Below are positions 1 to 8,412 of a stretch of DNA of 45,611 nt, one piece after another (within the stretch, counting starts at the first letter, position 1; every line of letters begins with the position of its first letter). Both the position numbers and the translations under genes were made by a program. Origin of the DNA: Flavobacteriaceae bacterium (GTDB lineage: Bacteria > Bacteroidota > Bacteroidia > Flavobacteriales > Flavobacteriaceae); assembly GCA_029243385.1 (NCBI GenBank), contig JAQWSC010000008.1:1-45611 (forward strand). The letters are read 5' to 3'. The notes under the pieces are model-generated. The model made no database searches. It was not told the origin of the DNA and saw nothing but the letters and a program-made list of their open reading frames with translations.

Positions 1-106
1 GTGCATTATTATTTGAGTAACATTCCTCTGGATTTTTATTATCATCTTTTTCACAACTACTAAGAATCGTCAGTAAGAAAGTAAATAGTAAAATTGATTT
101 TTTCAT
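1..106 (-). CDS. Partial exported lipoprotein (N-terminus only)
   Basis: The first 35 codons of a minus-strand gene that runs off the left edge. The N-terminus reads MKKSILLFTFLLTILSSC followed by EKDDN, a clear lipoprotein signal peptide with the lipobox Cys at residue 18 and the acidic stretch typical of surface-exposed Bacteroidota lipoproteins. The start ATG lies inside the 3' end of the upstream lipoprotein gene, with 47 nt of overlap in a different frame. Function is unknown because only the signal region is visible. The pair is probably one transcription unit. Confidence 0.6.
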   Translation of the reverse strand, partial: MKKSILLFTFLLTILSSCEKDDNKNPEECYSNNNA

Positions 107-482
107 CGGATTCTATTCTTTTTTTTAAAACGACGATTTCTAAACCACTTTCAGTAATAATATTTGGACAAAGTGTAAATCTCTTACTTACAAATTGTTC
201 AGTTATTGTGTTAGGATTGTCAGTGTTTGGAAATGTTCCTACCTCGTGATTGGGAATCCCATTTCCATTTAAAATTCTGTCGGTTCCATCAGAGGTCCAT
301 GAATAGTTACTATAAGTATTGACAGACTCGTCATCATTATAGATTTCTTCATTAATAGATACCAAAACTCCTGCAGTCGAATAGTCTCCCGAACAGTCAG
401 TATTATTTTGTTCTTTTTGGCTTTCATTTGTACTGCAAGAAAAAAGGAGAAATAATATGACGACTTTACAGAGAGTTTTCAT
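60..482 (-). CDS. Hypothetical lipoprotein, 140 aa
   Basis: A small exported protein. The N-terminus MKTLCKVVILFLLFSC is a lipoprotein signal peptide with the lipobox Cys at residue 16, followed by a Ser/Asn/Glu-rich linker. The mature part has two further Cys (about residues 30 and 105) and no motif I recognise. It ends in a conserved-looking beta-strand pattern (INFTIYFLT). Its last 15 codons overlap the start of the next lipoprotein gene at the window edge. The two genes look co-transcribed and may be duplicates of one family. Function not assigned. Confidence 0.7.
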   Translation of the reverse strand: MKTLCKVVILFLLFSCSTNESQKEQNNTDCSGDYSTAGVLVSINEEIYNDDESVNTYSNYSWTSDGTDRILNGNGIPNHEVGTFPNTDNPNTITEQFVSKRFTLCPNIITESGLEIVVLKKRIESDEKINFTIYFLTDDS

Positions 483-595
483 TTTGACAGTATTTAAACC
501 TTAGACCCAAATCGAATTAAAAAGTTTACATTCAATATTTGCAGTTACATATTTGAATGACATGTAGGTTCGTATCGCTTTGTGTAGCTGCTGGG

Positions 596-787
596 TTAGG
601 CCCTGTTTTTAGGTTTTTTTTCAGGAATGCGTCCTTGATTACCTACTCCGTCATAATCAACTGTATCGTAGGCTTTAAAGTGTTCTTTTCTTTGAATCCT
701 GTGTTGACTCAAAATAATTTTCAATAAAAACCATACATATACAACGAAAATTATGAGTCCAATAAAAAACATTATTTTATTTGTCAT
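596..787 (-). CDS. Small membrane protein, 63 aa
   Basis: The start is taken at the ATG of MTNKIMFFIGLI rather than at an in-frame ATG ten codons upstream, because that upstream stretch is the out-of-frame tail of the preceding small gene. The chosen ATG overlaps the preceding stop region, as in translational coupling. It has one transmembrane helix (about residues 6-26) followed by a basic, charged cytoplasmic tail. No known motif was seen. It forms a two-gene unit with the 58-residue gene just upstream, so the pair may act together at the inner membrane; the role is unknown. Confidence 0.55.
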   Translation of the reverse strand: MTNKIMFFIGLIIFVVYVWFLLKIILSQHRIQRKEHFKAYDTVDYDGVGNQGRIPEKKPKNRA

Positions 788-953
788 CGCGTCGTCTTTG
801 TCTAATTGCCATGGCAAACCCTAAAATTGTAATCGGCCATAATCCTACATAAATGCCCTCGAGTTCGTTTCCTGTAAACCATAAGGTCACCGAATACACA
901 AAACTCAAAAAAGCTAAAATAATGGGATAATATTTTTCTAAATTTTTTTTCAT
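777..953 (-). CDS. Small two-helix membrane protein, 58 aa
   Basis: An ORF read directly from the minus strand, starting MKKNLEKYYPIILAFLSFVY and ending in the basic, acidic tail AIRQRRRDDK. Two hydrophobic helices (about residues 10-25 and 33-51) are joined by a short loop, with a basic C-terminus, so both ends probably face the cytoplasm. The next gene starts inside its last codons (11-nt overlap), a strong sign of a real coupled operon. Function not recognised. Confidence 0.6.
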   Translation of the reverse strand: MKKNLEKYYPIILAFLSFVYSVTLWFTGNELEGIYVGLWPITILGFAMAIRQRRRDDK

Positions 954-1175
954 TTATTTGTTTTAACTCTACTAATATAAGAAATTAAACCATAGGCGTC
1001 AATATTTTCTAACCAAACGATTTTTTACAAAGCTTCTGTAAAGCAAATAACAAAGCATTGATTTGTATGAAAATAAGCACTGTAAATTGATGGATTTATT
1101 CGTTGTTTTTCTGGGTTTTGGAAGAAGAATCCATTGCAATCGCTTTTGAATTTATTTGCAAACAAAAACTAAGTT
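954..1175. other. Intergenic region, divergent promoters
   Basis: About 220 bp between a minus-strand and a plus-strand gene, with no convincing ORF. It holds a weak inverted repeat TTTACA-N7-TGTAAA near 1024-1042, which shares its half-site with the stronger palindrome just downstream. No clear TAnnTTTG box was found on either strand. Confidence 0.3.
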
Positions 1176-1190
1176 GTTTACATTGTAAAC
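1176..1190. promoter_or_regulatory. Perfect 15-bp palindrome upstream of NTF2-like lipoprotein gene
   Basis: GTTTACA-T-TGTAAAC is a perfect 7-1-7 inverted repeat centred 29 bp before the start codon of the next gene. That position fits an operator overlapping a promoter or transcription start. A weaker copy of the half-sites lies about 150 bp upstream. The size and symmetry suit a dimeric TetR- or MarR-type repressor, but no such regulator is adjacent. Confidence 0.4.
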
Positions 1191-1211
1191 TAAACAAAAA
1201 ATCAATCAATT

Positions 1212-1727
1212 ATGAAAAAATTAGTTTTATTTATGTCCGTTATTTTTACGGTCATTGCCTGTCAAACGCCTCAAGCTGAAAAACAACCCATTGGATTTGA
1301 TATTTCTGAAGAAGGCGTCGAAAGGATGCTTTATGGTGGATCAATGTCAACCGTTGAGGTTTGGAAAAGTTACATAAAGGCTCATAATGAAAACGATCTT
1401 GAAGCCATTCGGAGCCTTAATGCCGATAGTATCAAAATTTGGGGGCCTAGAGGTGAGCTCATAAAAGGAACCAATGCACATATCGAATTTTTATCCAACT
1501 GGTTTTCGGCAAATGCTCCATCGTGGGACTCAAATTATTTTATAGCCAATGCGTACACAGACCAAAGCGGAGCGTTGCGCGAGTGGGTTACTTCAGGGCA
1601 CGATGTTACGCTTACTGTTGAAGGCAATAAAATAAAAGTAAATCAAGTACACGATGCATTGATCTCTGATGGAAAAGTTCAAATGTTTTATGTTTATGAA
1701 CGCGCCGAACCTGTTTCTGCAAAATAA
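1212..1727 (+). CDS. NTF2/SnoaL-like lipoprotein, 171 aa
   Basis: Lipoprotein signal peptide with the lipobox Cys at residue 17 (FTVIAC). The mature region from about residue 45 has the layout of the NTF2-like/SnoaL fold: a first helix (STVEVWKSYIKAHNENDLEAI), an Asp-containing strand (NADSIKIWGPRGELIKG) and later beta-strands carrying the sheet, including REWVTSGHDVTLTVEGNK. This fold holds small ligands or acts as an isomerase or dehydratase; the substrate cannot be read here. The gene stands alone, preceded by a perfect palindrome and followed by a strong terminator, so it is probably singly transcribed and regulated. Confidence 0.65.
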   Translation: MKKLVLFMSVIFTVIACQTPQAEKQPIGFDISEEGVERMLYGGSMSTVEVWKSYIKAHNENDLEAIRSLNADSIKIWGPRGELIKGTNAHIEFLSNWFSANAPSWDSNYFIANAYTDQSGALREWVTSGHDVTLTVEGNKIKVNQVHDALISDGKVQMFYVYERAEPVSAK

Positions 1728-1750
1728 GAAAAGCTTCAAATAATTAATAA

Positions 1751-1779
1751 AAAAAACCTCCACTTGGAGGTTTTTTTTT
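1751..1779. terminator. Bidirectional rho-independent terminator
   Basis: Stem CCTCC-ACTT-GGAGG, extended by an A-run on the left pairing with a T-run of eight or more on the right. The A/T symmetry lets it end transcripts of both convergent neighbours. Confidence 0.85.
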
Positions 1780-1797
1780 ATTGATAAGTCATGAAAA

Positions 1798-2574
1798 TTA
1801 GTTGTCTTTACCAGCCAAATTGAAAGATCCATTTTCAAGATGCCCTACGTGCACATATATTTGATCTTCGTGACTCCCAGAAACCGAACTCCAGAATTTC
1901 TTTCGTGCTTCAACATTAGGGTTTTCTTGAGGCGTAGTGATGGCTTTGGCAAAATCCGTCATGTTGTTAAATCCTCCAAACAGTTGCAAATCAGATCCTG
2001 CGCCTTTGTAGTGAACACTCGCTCCACCACCTAGCTGTAATCCGTCTTTTACCATGGGTCTCGTTTGCCAGTCTAAGTAAGCTGTTGCCATTTCACCAAT
2101 GCTTCCGCTAGTATTGTAGTTCCCAACAACAAAAACAAAAGGAATGTCCCAGTCCACATCTTCTTTAGAAACAAAAAAGTTTTCGTAGTCTATGAATCGC
2201 ATTTCGTCCCAATGCCCGTCAAAAAAAGCCCACCATTGAGTAAATGCTTCGTCCATTTCTTTTTTGGCTTCGTCGGAAAGCTTCTCATAATTTTTTTGAA
2301 AAGCACCTGCAAAATCATCTTTTACAGCGTCTTCAGCAGAATCGTACTGATCATAAATAGCTATCGAAGCTCCTGATCCATACCAATGTCTATACACCCA
2401 TTGTCCTTTAATGGTTCTCTCGTCACTTTGTGACATGTCAGTTACTTTTTTGTGGAGTTCTACAAACTTTCCAATCTGTGTTGGATGAACATCCAAATAC
2501 GTGATTTCAATTACTGACTGAGCCGAAATAAAATAGCTGCACAAAACCGTAATTAAAAGTAATAATTGTTTCAT
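1798..2574 (-). CDS. Exported protein, probable two-domain ferredoxin-like (ABM-type) fold, 258 aa
   Basis: A cleavable signal peptide ends near FISAQ (residue 19). The mature protein seems to repeat a strand-helix-helix-strand pattern: about residues 21-75 (VIEITYLDVHPTQIGKFVELHKK, then WVYRHWYGSGASIAIYDQY) and again from about 145 to 250 (FVFVVGNYN, LQLFGGFNNMTDFAKA, IYVHVGHL). This suits a tandem dimeric alpha/beta-barrel of the antibiotic-biosynthesis-monooxygenase type, but no catalytic residue is diagnostic. It is rich in Trp and Tyr. Monocistronic, convergent with the NTF2-like lipoprotein gene. Function is not known, and the fold call is an inference from the pattern. Confidence 0.6.
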   Translation of the reverse strand: MKQLLLLITVLCSYFISAQSVIEITYLDVHPTQIGKFVELHKKVTDMSQSDERTIKGQWVYRHWYGSGASIAIYDQYDSAEDAVKDDFAGAFQKNYEKLSDEAKKEMDEAFTQWWAFFDGHWDEMRFIDYENFFVSKEDVDWDIPFVFVVGNYNTSGSIGEMATAYLDWQTRPMVKDGLQLGGGASVHYKGAGSDLQLFGGFNNMTDFAKAITTPQENPNVEARKKFWSSVSGSHEDQIYVHVGHLENGSFNLAGKDN

Positions 2575-2703
2575 ATTGATATTTTTAAAGTTGTTATTAT
2601 CGTTAAATATATAACTATTTATTCACTAAAGTGAAAAATAGTAACACATTCAACATAATTTCCCTTAAAAACGCAATAAGAAAGCTGTATTGCTAACTAT
2701 TAC

Positions 2704-5700
2704 TTATTTTTTTATAAACGCACGTGAAATAAGTGTTCCGTCTTGCAAATAGATATTGATATAATAAATTCCAGTGCTTAAATGTTGTACATCCAATTGA
2801 TCTAGATTTCCACCTTTAACCTGGACCGCTTGTCCTGAATTGGATAGCAGTTCGATTTTAATAATTGGATTTTCAGATGAAAGACCGCTAAAATTAATCG
2901 ATGTACTAACGGGATTCGGATATATTAATAACGGTTCGTCGGTATTCGTGTTTGCTGTATTTATTGTAAGAGTCATTGTAGCCGAATAAGCAACATAATT
3001 ATCGTCTTCAGCCTGAAAGGCAGTTACTGTGGTAGCTCCTGGCCCAACAATGATTGCCGTGTTTCCTGATACCGTAGCAATCGCTGTATTATCAACTGTG
3101 TAAGTAAAAGCTCCTGAACTGTTAGAAGAAGCTGTCAACTTAAATGCAGCATCCCCTACTGTTTTTGTTACATCTGAAAAAGTAATTGTCGGGATTTCTT
3201 TTGGATCTTCACAATCTTCGCCCACAACATATTGGAAATATTTTGTCACAACTTGTCCACCAGTGATAGCAAACTTACAGGCATAGCTTATGGTTTGACC
3301 TGTTGTAAAACCTCCAACGGTTTTGCTAAACACATTTCCTCCCTCGGCATTCATAGCACTTTCAGAGAAAGGATCTTCTTTATACAAATACCCAACGGCG
3401 CCTGCTTTGTCGGTATCCAAAAGTTCACAAGTAATTTTGACGCTGCTTCCAATGGTTTCAAAAATCATTTTATAGCCTTGAGAAAATGTTCCCTGTGTGG
3501 ATTCCTTAGAAAAATATTCGCAGGACAGCTTTTGATTTACTGTAATAGAAACGGAACTAGAGGTAGTGATTTCTCCCAAATCGTCGGCTGCCACTGCAGT
3601 TAAACTATGAGTTCCAATCTCAGGATTTAGCCAATCAAAACTGTAGGGAGCGGTACTATCTTGGGCAATTTTTACATCTCCAGCAAAAAATGCTACAGAG
3701 GTTATCTGACCGTCCAAGTCAGAAGCCGATGCATTGATGGTTACCGTGTCGCCTTCAACATAAACCGTATTGTCTGTTGGAGAAGTTATACCTACAGTTG
3801 GCAAAACATTGGCCGTTGACTGAACAATGACGAATACCTCGTCTTTTGCACTGTAGTTATTGTCGGAAATAGAAAGCTCCAGTTTATAAATTCCTTGTTG
3901 GAGATTGCCTATCGAAGATACCAACGCATTTGCATCGGAAAATGTAATTACCGAAGGTCCGAAAACTTGCTTCCACTCAATGGTAGCGTTACTAGGATCG
4001 GGAAGGCTGCTTTGGGAACCGTCAATTTGAGAAGTAGTTTCGGGAATTACAACCACAACATTACTTCCAGCATTGGCAATCAAAGGGTTGTAGTCCAAAG
4101 TACTTTGATATGCAAAAGTCATTTTTCCTAAATTGAATCCTCCGTTTGAAACAACCAATTTAAGGGTATGTTTTCCCTTAACCAATGCTATATTTTGATA
4201 GGTTTTAGACTTCCATTTGTCCCATCCTCCCGAATCCGATACAGTCAGGTTATTGGTTATTTTTTGTCCCGCTATTTCTAGATAAAAGGGACCTCCACTG
4301 TTGTTCTCTGTGGCGTATTCAATCTCTAAGTTATAATATCCCGTTTGTGAAACATCAATAGCATATTCGAGCCACTCTCCTGCTTCTACCCAACCAATGG
4401 TTGCGGTTTGATTTTCATACACAGCATCCACATATTCGTTCGGTCTAAAATTGCCAAATTCGGCTCCATTGTTACCTACGCTCGTATCGTAGTACGAAAT
4501 ATTTTGCCCCAAACCTCCTTCAAAAATATCATAATTTCCGGCTTCAACAACTCCAGGAATCAGGACAGGCTGGGCCAAAAATGGCTTTTGCTCACCCACA
4601 ACAACAGAAATCGAATTGGTGATGGCAAACTCTACGTTTTCATAGACTCTTGCATAAAAATCTTGGAATCCAATATTCAGATTTTCTGCTTTTATTTGAT
4701 AGGGTGCTGATGTGTCGGAACCAACCAACACACCATTGTTGTAAAAATCAACCTTTGTGACGCCTGATCCAAAAGTTGTCACCTCCAGGTTTACACTTCC
4801 ACCGCTGTAGGCTTGATTGAAATCTGAACTGAGCGTTCCGCCTACATTTACATCCCGACTAGTAACTAGTTCTTTGGCGGGAACATCTAAGACAAATCCG
4901 TCCGAAAATGTGACTGAAATAGGTGCGTTTGAATAATTTTGTGCTACGTAGGTGGTTTTTCCTTCATCGGTAAACGCAGCAGCTATAGGATGATTGGCAG
5001 TAATGGAACTATCCACTTTACCAAGTGCTTTCATGCTATGAAGCCAGTAGTAAGTTTGCGCATCAGAAATCCCAAATTTTAAATTGCGATCAGGGTACGA
5101 ATCGTACAATGTGATGGCCAAATCGGGGTTAATAAAAGCCAAATATTCCCAGTAAATGTCGTGCCATAAGTTGGGGTTTTTTTCATTGTTCAATATGCCG
5201 GTATTTTGGGTGATTTCGTTCCAAAGTTTTTCAACATATTCCGTATTGTGCCCCAAATACAAAGACCCTCCATGAATGGGATACATTTCAATACCGTAAG
5301 CAGCGGCAATATCAGCAGTCCAAAATGTTCCACTATCGTACGAGTTTCCCCAAACTCTCGAAGCAACGCTGTAAGGATAGGTGTTCGAAAAAATACGATC
5401 GTTCATATCAAACCAATATTCTTCGACAGCAGATTGTTCGGTAGTGTATAAATAAATCCCCAAGTCTCTAATTGCGTCATTTCCGGTAACCGATCCCCAA
5501 TGAATCAAGGAGGAGTTAAATTGCATACTTTCCGAAGTAGATTCTTGATCGTTTCCTTGAGGAAAAGAGGCAAATCCATTTGCCCAAGCATGACCAGCAT
5601 AGGGACTAAAGTTTCTTAAAAATGGGAACTGGGTGTCATTTCTATTAAAAGAAGCAGCGTCTCTAATGAGTAAATTAACCATATCTCCCCAATCATCTGC

Positions 5701-7086
5701 CCAACCAGGCTCGTACTGCTCTAGGAAAGCTGCCGCATGAATAAAATATCCCCAGTGGAAATGGTGATCATTGATGTTACTGTCTTGCCCATGTCCAGCA
5801 GGATAGCCTAAAAGTGTTGTCCAATCATTGTCGTAATAAAACAAAAAAGCGACTTCTCCTGATTCGTAGCTTAACCAGTCTTCGAGACGTTCTTTTATGG
5901 TGGCTATAATTTTGTTTCTTGCCTCTACATTTCCGGTTTCGTCAGCAATTCGTGCTGTTTGAATCAATCGATTCATCATTTGCCCTTCGTTGTATGAATC
6001 TGTCCAAGTGGCAAGTCCGTCATTTTCCAAAAGCGTAATTTTTTCATCCAAACTGGAAGGATTAAAGCCCTCGCTTTTGAATGCCAAATAGGGAAGTGTT
6101 GGCAAAATTCCCTTAAAAGAATTTTCAACACTGAATGTATTTCCGTCAAGCATTTTGAGTTCTCCTCTAACAGAGGTATAGGTTTCCTTATTGGGAGAAG
6201 GAGAATCGAAAGCTAAGTGTGCCCATTGATGGGGAAGCAATCCTTGAAGCACGGTTGAATGACTGCCTTCCTTGACGTCTGTTTCGATCGTAAAATCGGT
6301 TCTTAAGACACTGGTATTTTCGTTATATGTCCAATTGGCTGAAGTATTAGCTGGGAACACATAAGCGTATTTTTTATACGCTTGCGCAAGTTGAGCTGCG
6401 TTGGTATTGGATTGAGGAAGCATCACTGCAGACCAATAATTTTTATTATTGAGAGAAGAAGTATATACATTCCCGCTTTTATTCCAAGTACTTCCCGCGG
6501 GAGCATATAGTACGTAATCAACATTGTATTGCGCATTTTCAATTAGTAAAACCTCATTATCAATGGTTGCCGTACCCGACTTTACTGCAACCCGAGCAAC
6601 ATCACTAGCTGCTTTTGTAAAATAAACAAAGGGCATTCCAACACCACTGGTAGCTGTAAATTGATGTGAACTGTTTTCCCATGACATTGAAACTGTCCAA
6701 TCGGAGTAATCAGAAACTGTTGCTTTGCTACTGTTTAGACCTTGAACACCAATTTCCACTGATTCTTGATCTCCTATCACACCAAAGGGTATATAAGTCA
6801 TTACCAATCCACTTGTTGTTGTTTTTAGCGTAAGTGGATAATTAAATAAATTACTGACATGATTTTCTTTTAACAAATAAGACCACCAATCGTTAGTAGG
6901 AACCGGTTTGTTTAATGCGTTTCCTGAAATTTGTGGGGATCCGCTAGGTGTTCCATTTCGGCCTGCCTCATCAAGTCCTGGGAAAGTAGTAGAATAACTC
7001 CCGCTTCCAACAGTAGTTTGCGCTATGGATATGGAAATGAATAATTGTAAAAATGTAAAAATAAGAGCTAATTGTCGTGTAATCAT
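2704..7086 (-). CDS. Secreted GH81 endo-beta-1,3-glucanase (laminarinase) with CBM6 and T9SS tail
   Basis: Cleaves beta-1,3-glucan such as laminarin outside the cell. Layout: signal peptide 1-22; GH81 catalytic domain about 27-740, with the family motifs NDHHFHWGYF (Asp440, matching the known general acid) and QGNDQESTSES (Glu515 and Glu519, matching the paired catalytic glutamates); a Big-type Ig module about 760-830; a CBM6 about 836-993; a PKD-like module about 1000-1090; a second Ig-like module about 1095-1184; a Cys-containing module about 1186-1292 that resembles the beta-glucan-binding CBM56 type; a Big_2-like module about 1297-1376; and a type 9 secretion sorting tail about 1385-1460 (PNPVSTSINF to the basic end). 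The gene stands alone, with no SusC/SusD pair in this window. GH81 assignment is strong; the CBM56-like call is tentative. Confidence 0.92.
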   Translation of the reverse strand: MITRQLALIFTFLQLFISISIAQTTVGSGSYSTTFPGLDEAGRNGTPSGSPQISGNALNKPVPTNDWWSYLLKENHVSNLFNYPLTLKTTTSGLVMTYIPFGVIGDQESVEIGVQGLNSSKATVSDYSDWTVSMSWENSSHQFTATSGVGMPFVYFTKAASDVARVAVKSGTATIDNEVLLIENAQYNVDYVLYAPAGSTWNKSGNVYTSSLNNKNYWSAVMLPQSNTNAAQLAQAYKKYAYVFPANTSANWTYNENTSVLRTDFTIETDVKEGSHSTVLQGLLPHQWAHLAFDSPSPNKETYTSVRGELKMLDGNTFSVENSFKGILPTLPYLAFKSEGFNPSSLDEKITLLENDGLATWTDSYNEGQMMNRLIQTARIADETGNVEARNKIIATIKERLEDWLSYESGEVAFLFYYDNDWTTLLGYPAGHGQDSNINDHHFHWGYFIHAAAFLEQYEPGWADDWGDMVNLLIRDAASFNRNDTQFPFLRNFSPYAGHAWANGFASFPQGNDQESTSESMQFNSSLIHWGSVTGNDAIRDLGIYLYTTEQSAVEEYWFDMNDRIFSNTYPYSVASRVWGNSYDSGTFWTADIAAAYGIEMYPIHGGSLYLGHNTEYVEKLWNEITQNTGILNNEKNPNLWHDIYWEYLAFINPDLAITLYDSYPDRNLKFGISDAQTYYWLHSMKALGKVDSSITANHPIAAAFTDEGKTTYVAQNYSNAPISVTFSDGFVLDVPAKELVTSRDVNVGGTLSSDFNQAYSGGSVNLEVTTFGSGVTKVDFYNNGVLVGSDTSAPYQIKAENLNIGFQDFYARVYENVEFAITNSISVVVGEQKPFLAQPVLIPGVVEAGNYDIFEGGLGQNISYYDTSVGNNGAEFGNFRPNEYVDAVYENQTATIGWVEAGEWLEYAIDVSQTGYYNLEIEYATENNSGGPFYLEIAGQKITNNLTVSDSGGWDKWKSKTYQNIALVKGKHTLKLVVSNGGFNLGKMTFAYQSTLDYNPLIANAGSNVVVVIPETTSQIDGSQSSLPDPSNATIEWKQVFGPSVITFSDANALVSSIGNLQQGIYKLELSISDNNYSAKDEVFVIVQSTANVLPTVGITSPTDNTVYVEGDTVTINASASDLDGQITSVAFFAGDVKIAQDSTAPYSFDWLNPEIGTHSLTAVAADDLGEITTSSSVSITVNQKLSCEYFSKESTQGTFSQGYKMIFETIGSSVKITCELLDTDKAGAVGYLYKEDPFSESAMNAEGGNVFSKTVGGFTTGQTISYACKFAITGGQVVTKYFQYVVGEDCEDPKEIPTITFSDVTKTVGDAAFKLTASSNSSGAFTYTVDNTAIATVSGNTAIIVGPGATTVTAFQAEDDNYVAYSATMTLTINTANTNTDEPLLIYPNPVSTSINFSGLSSENPIIKIELLSNSGQAVQVKGGNLDQLDVQHLSTGIYYINIYLQDGTLISRAFIKK

Positions 7087-7240
7087 CAGTGTTTTTTAAA
7101 AAAATTAAAGATATATGAAATAAGAATTTGCAATCCATAAATACACTATACAAAACCTCAACAATACGAGTTTATTAAAAAAGGGAGGCTAAAGCGTTCG
7201 TTTTAGTATCTTTAAAGATTGAATCTTATAATTTATTTCT

Positions 7241-7951
7241 ATGAATCGTATTGTTTTTTTGCTTCTTGTAGTAGTTTGCATAAGTTGTTTGGACGATGAA
7301 AATTATCAATTATTACTTGCCGATAGCTTCCGCGAACGTATAGAAAAAATGGTTTCTCCTACCATTATTGATGTAAGGAGTCCTGAGGAATATGCGCAAG
7401 GACACTTACTAGATGCCTTAAATATCAATTGGAATGACAGAGAGTTTGAAAATCAAGTGGCTGTTTTGGATAGAAACCAACCCGTTTTTGTGTATTGTTT
7501 GAGTGGCGGAAGAAGCTCTAGAGCTTCCAAGAAATTACTAGCGATGAATTTTAAAACCGTTATAGAGTTAAAGGGCGGGATTCTTCAGTGGAGAAAAATG
7601 AACTATGCTGAAAAGAAAATGGGGACACCTCTTGATTCAGGGTTGTCAATTTCGGACTTCAATAATTTGGTAGATTCAGAAAAATTAGTGGTGGTTTCCT
7701 ATTACGCAAAATGGTGTGCGCCTTGTAAAGTAATGAAACCCATATTAGAGGAGATTTCGACAGAAATGAACGATAAAATCAAACTGGTACGAATTGACTA
7801 TGACGAAAACCTAGCCTTGCTGAAAACCCTAGGGATTCATGGCTTGCCTAGCGTTCAATTTTTTTCTAGCAACGAATTGCTGGAATCCAGGCGAGGGTTT
7901 ATGGATAAAAAACAACTTCAAGAGGTTATTGATAGGTTGACAGTAAATTAA
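7241..7951 (+). CDS. Lipoprotein with fused rhodanese and thioredoxin domains
   Basis: Lipoprotein signal with Cys16 (VVCISC), so the protein should sit in the periplasm on a membrane anchor. The rhodanese domain (about residues 25-120) has the active-site loop CLSGGRS with Cys86 and the usual DVRSPEEYAQGHL motif. The thioredoxin domain (about 135-236) has the WCAPC centre (Cys159, Cys162) and the cis-proline loop GLPSV (Pro203). Rhodaneses carry persulfide sulfur and thioredoxins reduce disulfides, so the fusion suggests that the persulfide or an oxidised Cys86 is handled by the neighbouring domain. Both active sites look intact. The partner is unknown. Monocistronic, and divergent from the laminarinase gene. 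Confidence 0.88.
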   Translation: MNRIVFLLLVVVCISCLDDENYQLLLADSFRERIEKMVSPTIIDVRSPEEYAQGHLLDALNINWNDREFENQVAVLDRNQPVFVYCLSGGRSSRASKKLLAMNFKTVIELKGGILQWRKMNYAEKKMGTPLDSGLSISDFNNLVDSEKLVVVSYYAKWCAPCKVMKPILEEISTEMNDKIKLVRIDYDENLALLKTLGIHGLPSVQFFSSNELLESRRGFMDKKQLQEVIDRLTVN

Positions 7952-7981
7952 AAACCATCCTTAAATCCAAGCGAAGCAGGC

Positions 7982-8356
7982 TTATTCTTTGACTAAAAAC
8001 AGCTTTCGATAAATTTCAGTATCCAAAACAGATTGGTATTTGGGTGCAAAGTAATTGCTAAATAACGTTCGGACTGCCTCATTATGGGCATTTTCATATT
8101 CAACATCGCTTTTCCAGGTACTCATCCATAAATAGCGATACTTTTTTACTTGATCACTTTCTTTCACGGCATATATTTTATAGCGATCGGCACCAAATCC
8201 GTTTTCTTCATAAATCGCATTCAGTAGGTCAATATCTTGCTTGAAATCTTGTATGCTCAATGACTCAGGAAGATCAAACATATGAACACTTATGCGTTCT
8301 GCGGATTGCGACATTACAAAAAAAGGGATTGTCAGTAGTAGAAATTTGATGTTCAT
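7982..8356 (-). CDS. Exported hypothetical protein, 124 aa (ABM-like)
   Basis: A signal peptide ends about residue 17 (FFVMSQS). The mature 105 residues show a strand (RISVHMFDLP), a long helix, strands (YKIYAVKES, YRYLWMSTW), a second helix and a terminal strand. This is the order of a dimeric ferredoxin-like fold and resembles half of the 258-residue secreted protein at 1798-2574. No catalytic motif is visible. It is the last of four minus-strand small exported genes. Its start region shares an AAAACCAAT block before the ATG with the next gene upstream, so their promoter DNA may be duplicated. Confidence 0.6.
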   Translation of the reverse strand: MNIKFLLLTIPFFVMSQSAERISVHMFDLPESLSIQDFKQDIDLLNAIYEENGFGADRYKIYAVKESDQVKKYRYLWMSTWKSDVEYENAHNEAVRTLFSNYFAPKYQSVLDTEIYRKLFLVKE

Positions 8357-8361
8357 AACAT

Positions 8362-8412
8362 TGGTTTTATAAATATAAAGAACTAAAAGAGTAAATTATG
8401 CTTATGGTTTAA
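8362..8412 (+). pseudogene. Decayed copy A of a repeated plus-strand C-terminal coding remnant
   Basis: Read on the plus strand, this boundary DNA encodes WFYKYKELKE, then a stop, then IMLMV and a final stop. It lines up with the C-terminal remnants at 9005-9055 and 9597-9650 (LKE, D/I, M, x, I/M, V, stop). An in-frame stop shows it is no longer coding. It overlaps the 3' end of the minus-strand SHOCT-like gene. Confidence 0.45.

Noticed and set aside
3232-5451. Several plus-strand ORFs inside the laminarinase gene
   Set aside because: They lie wholly opposite a conserved multi-domain gene and have no recognisable features.
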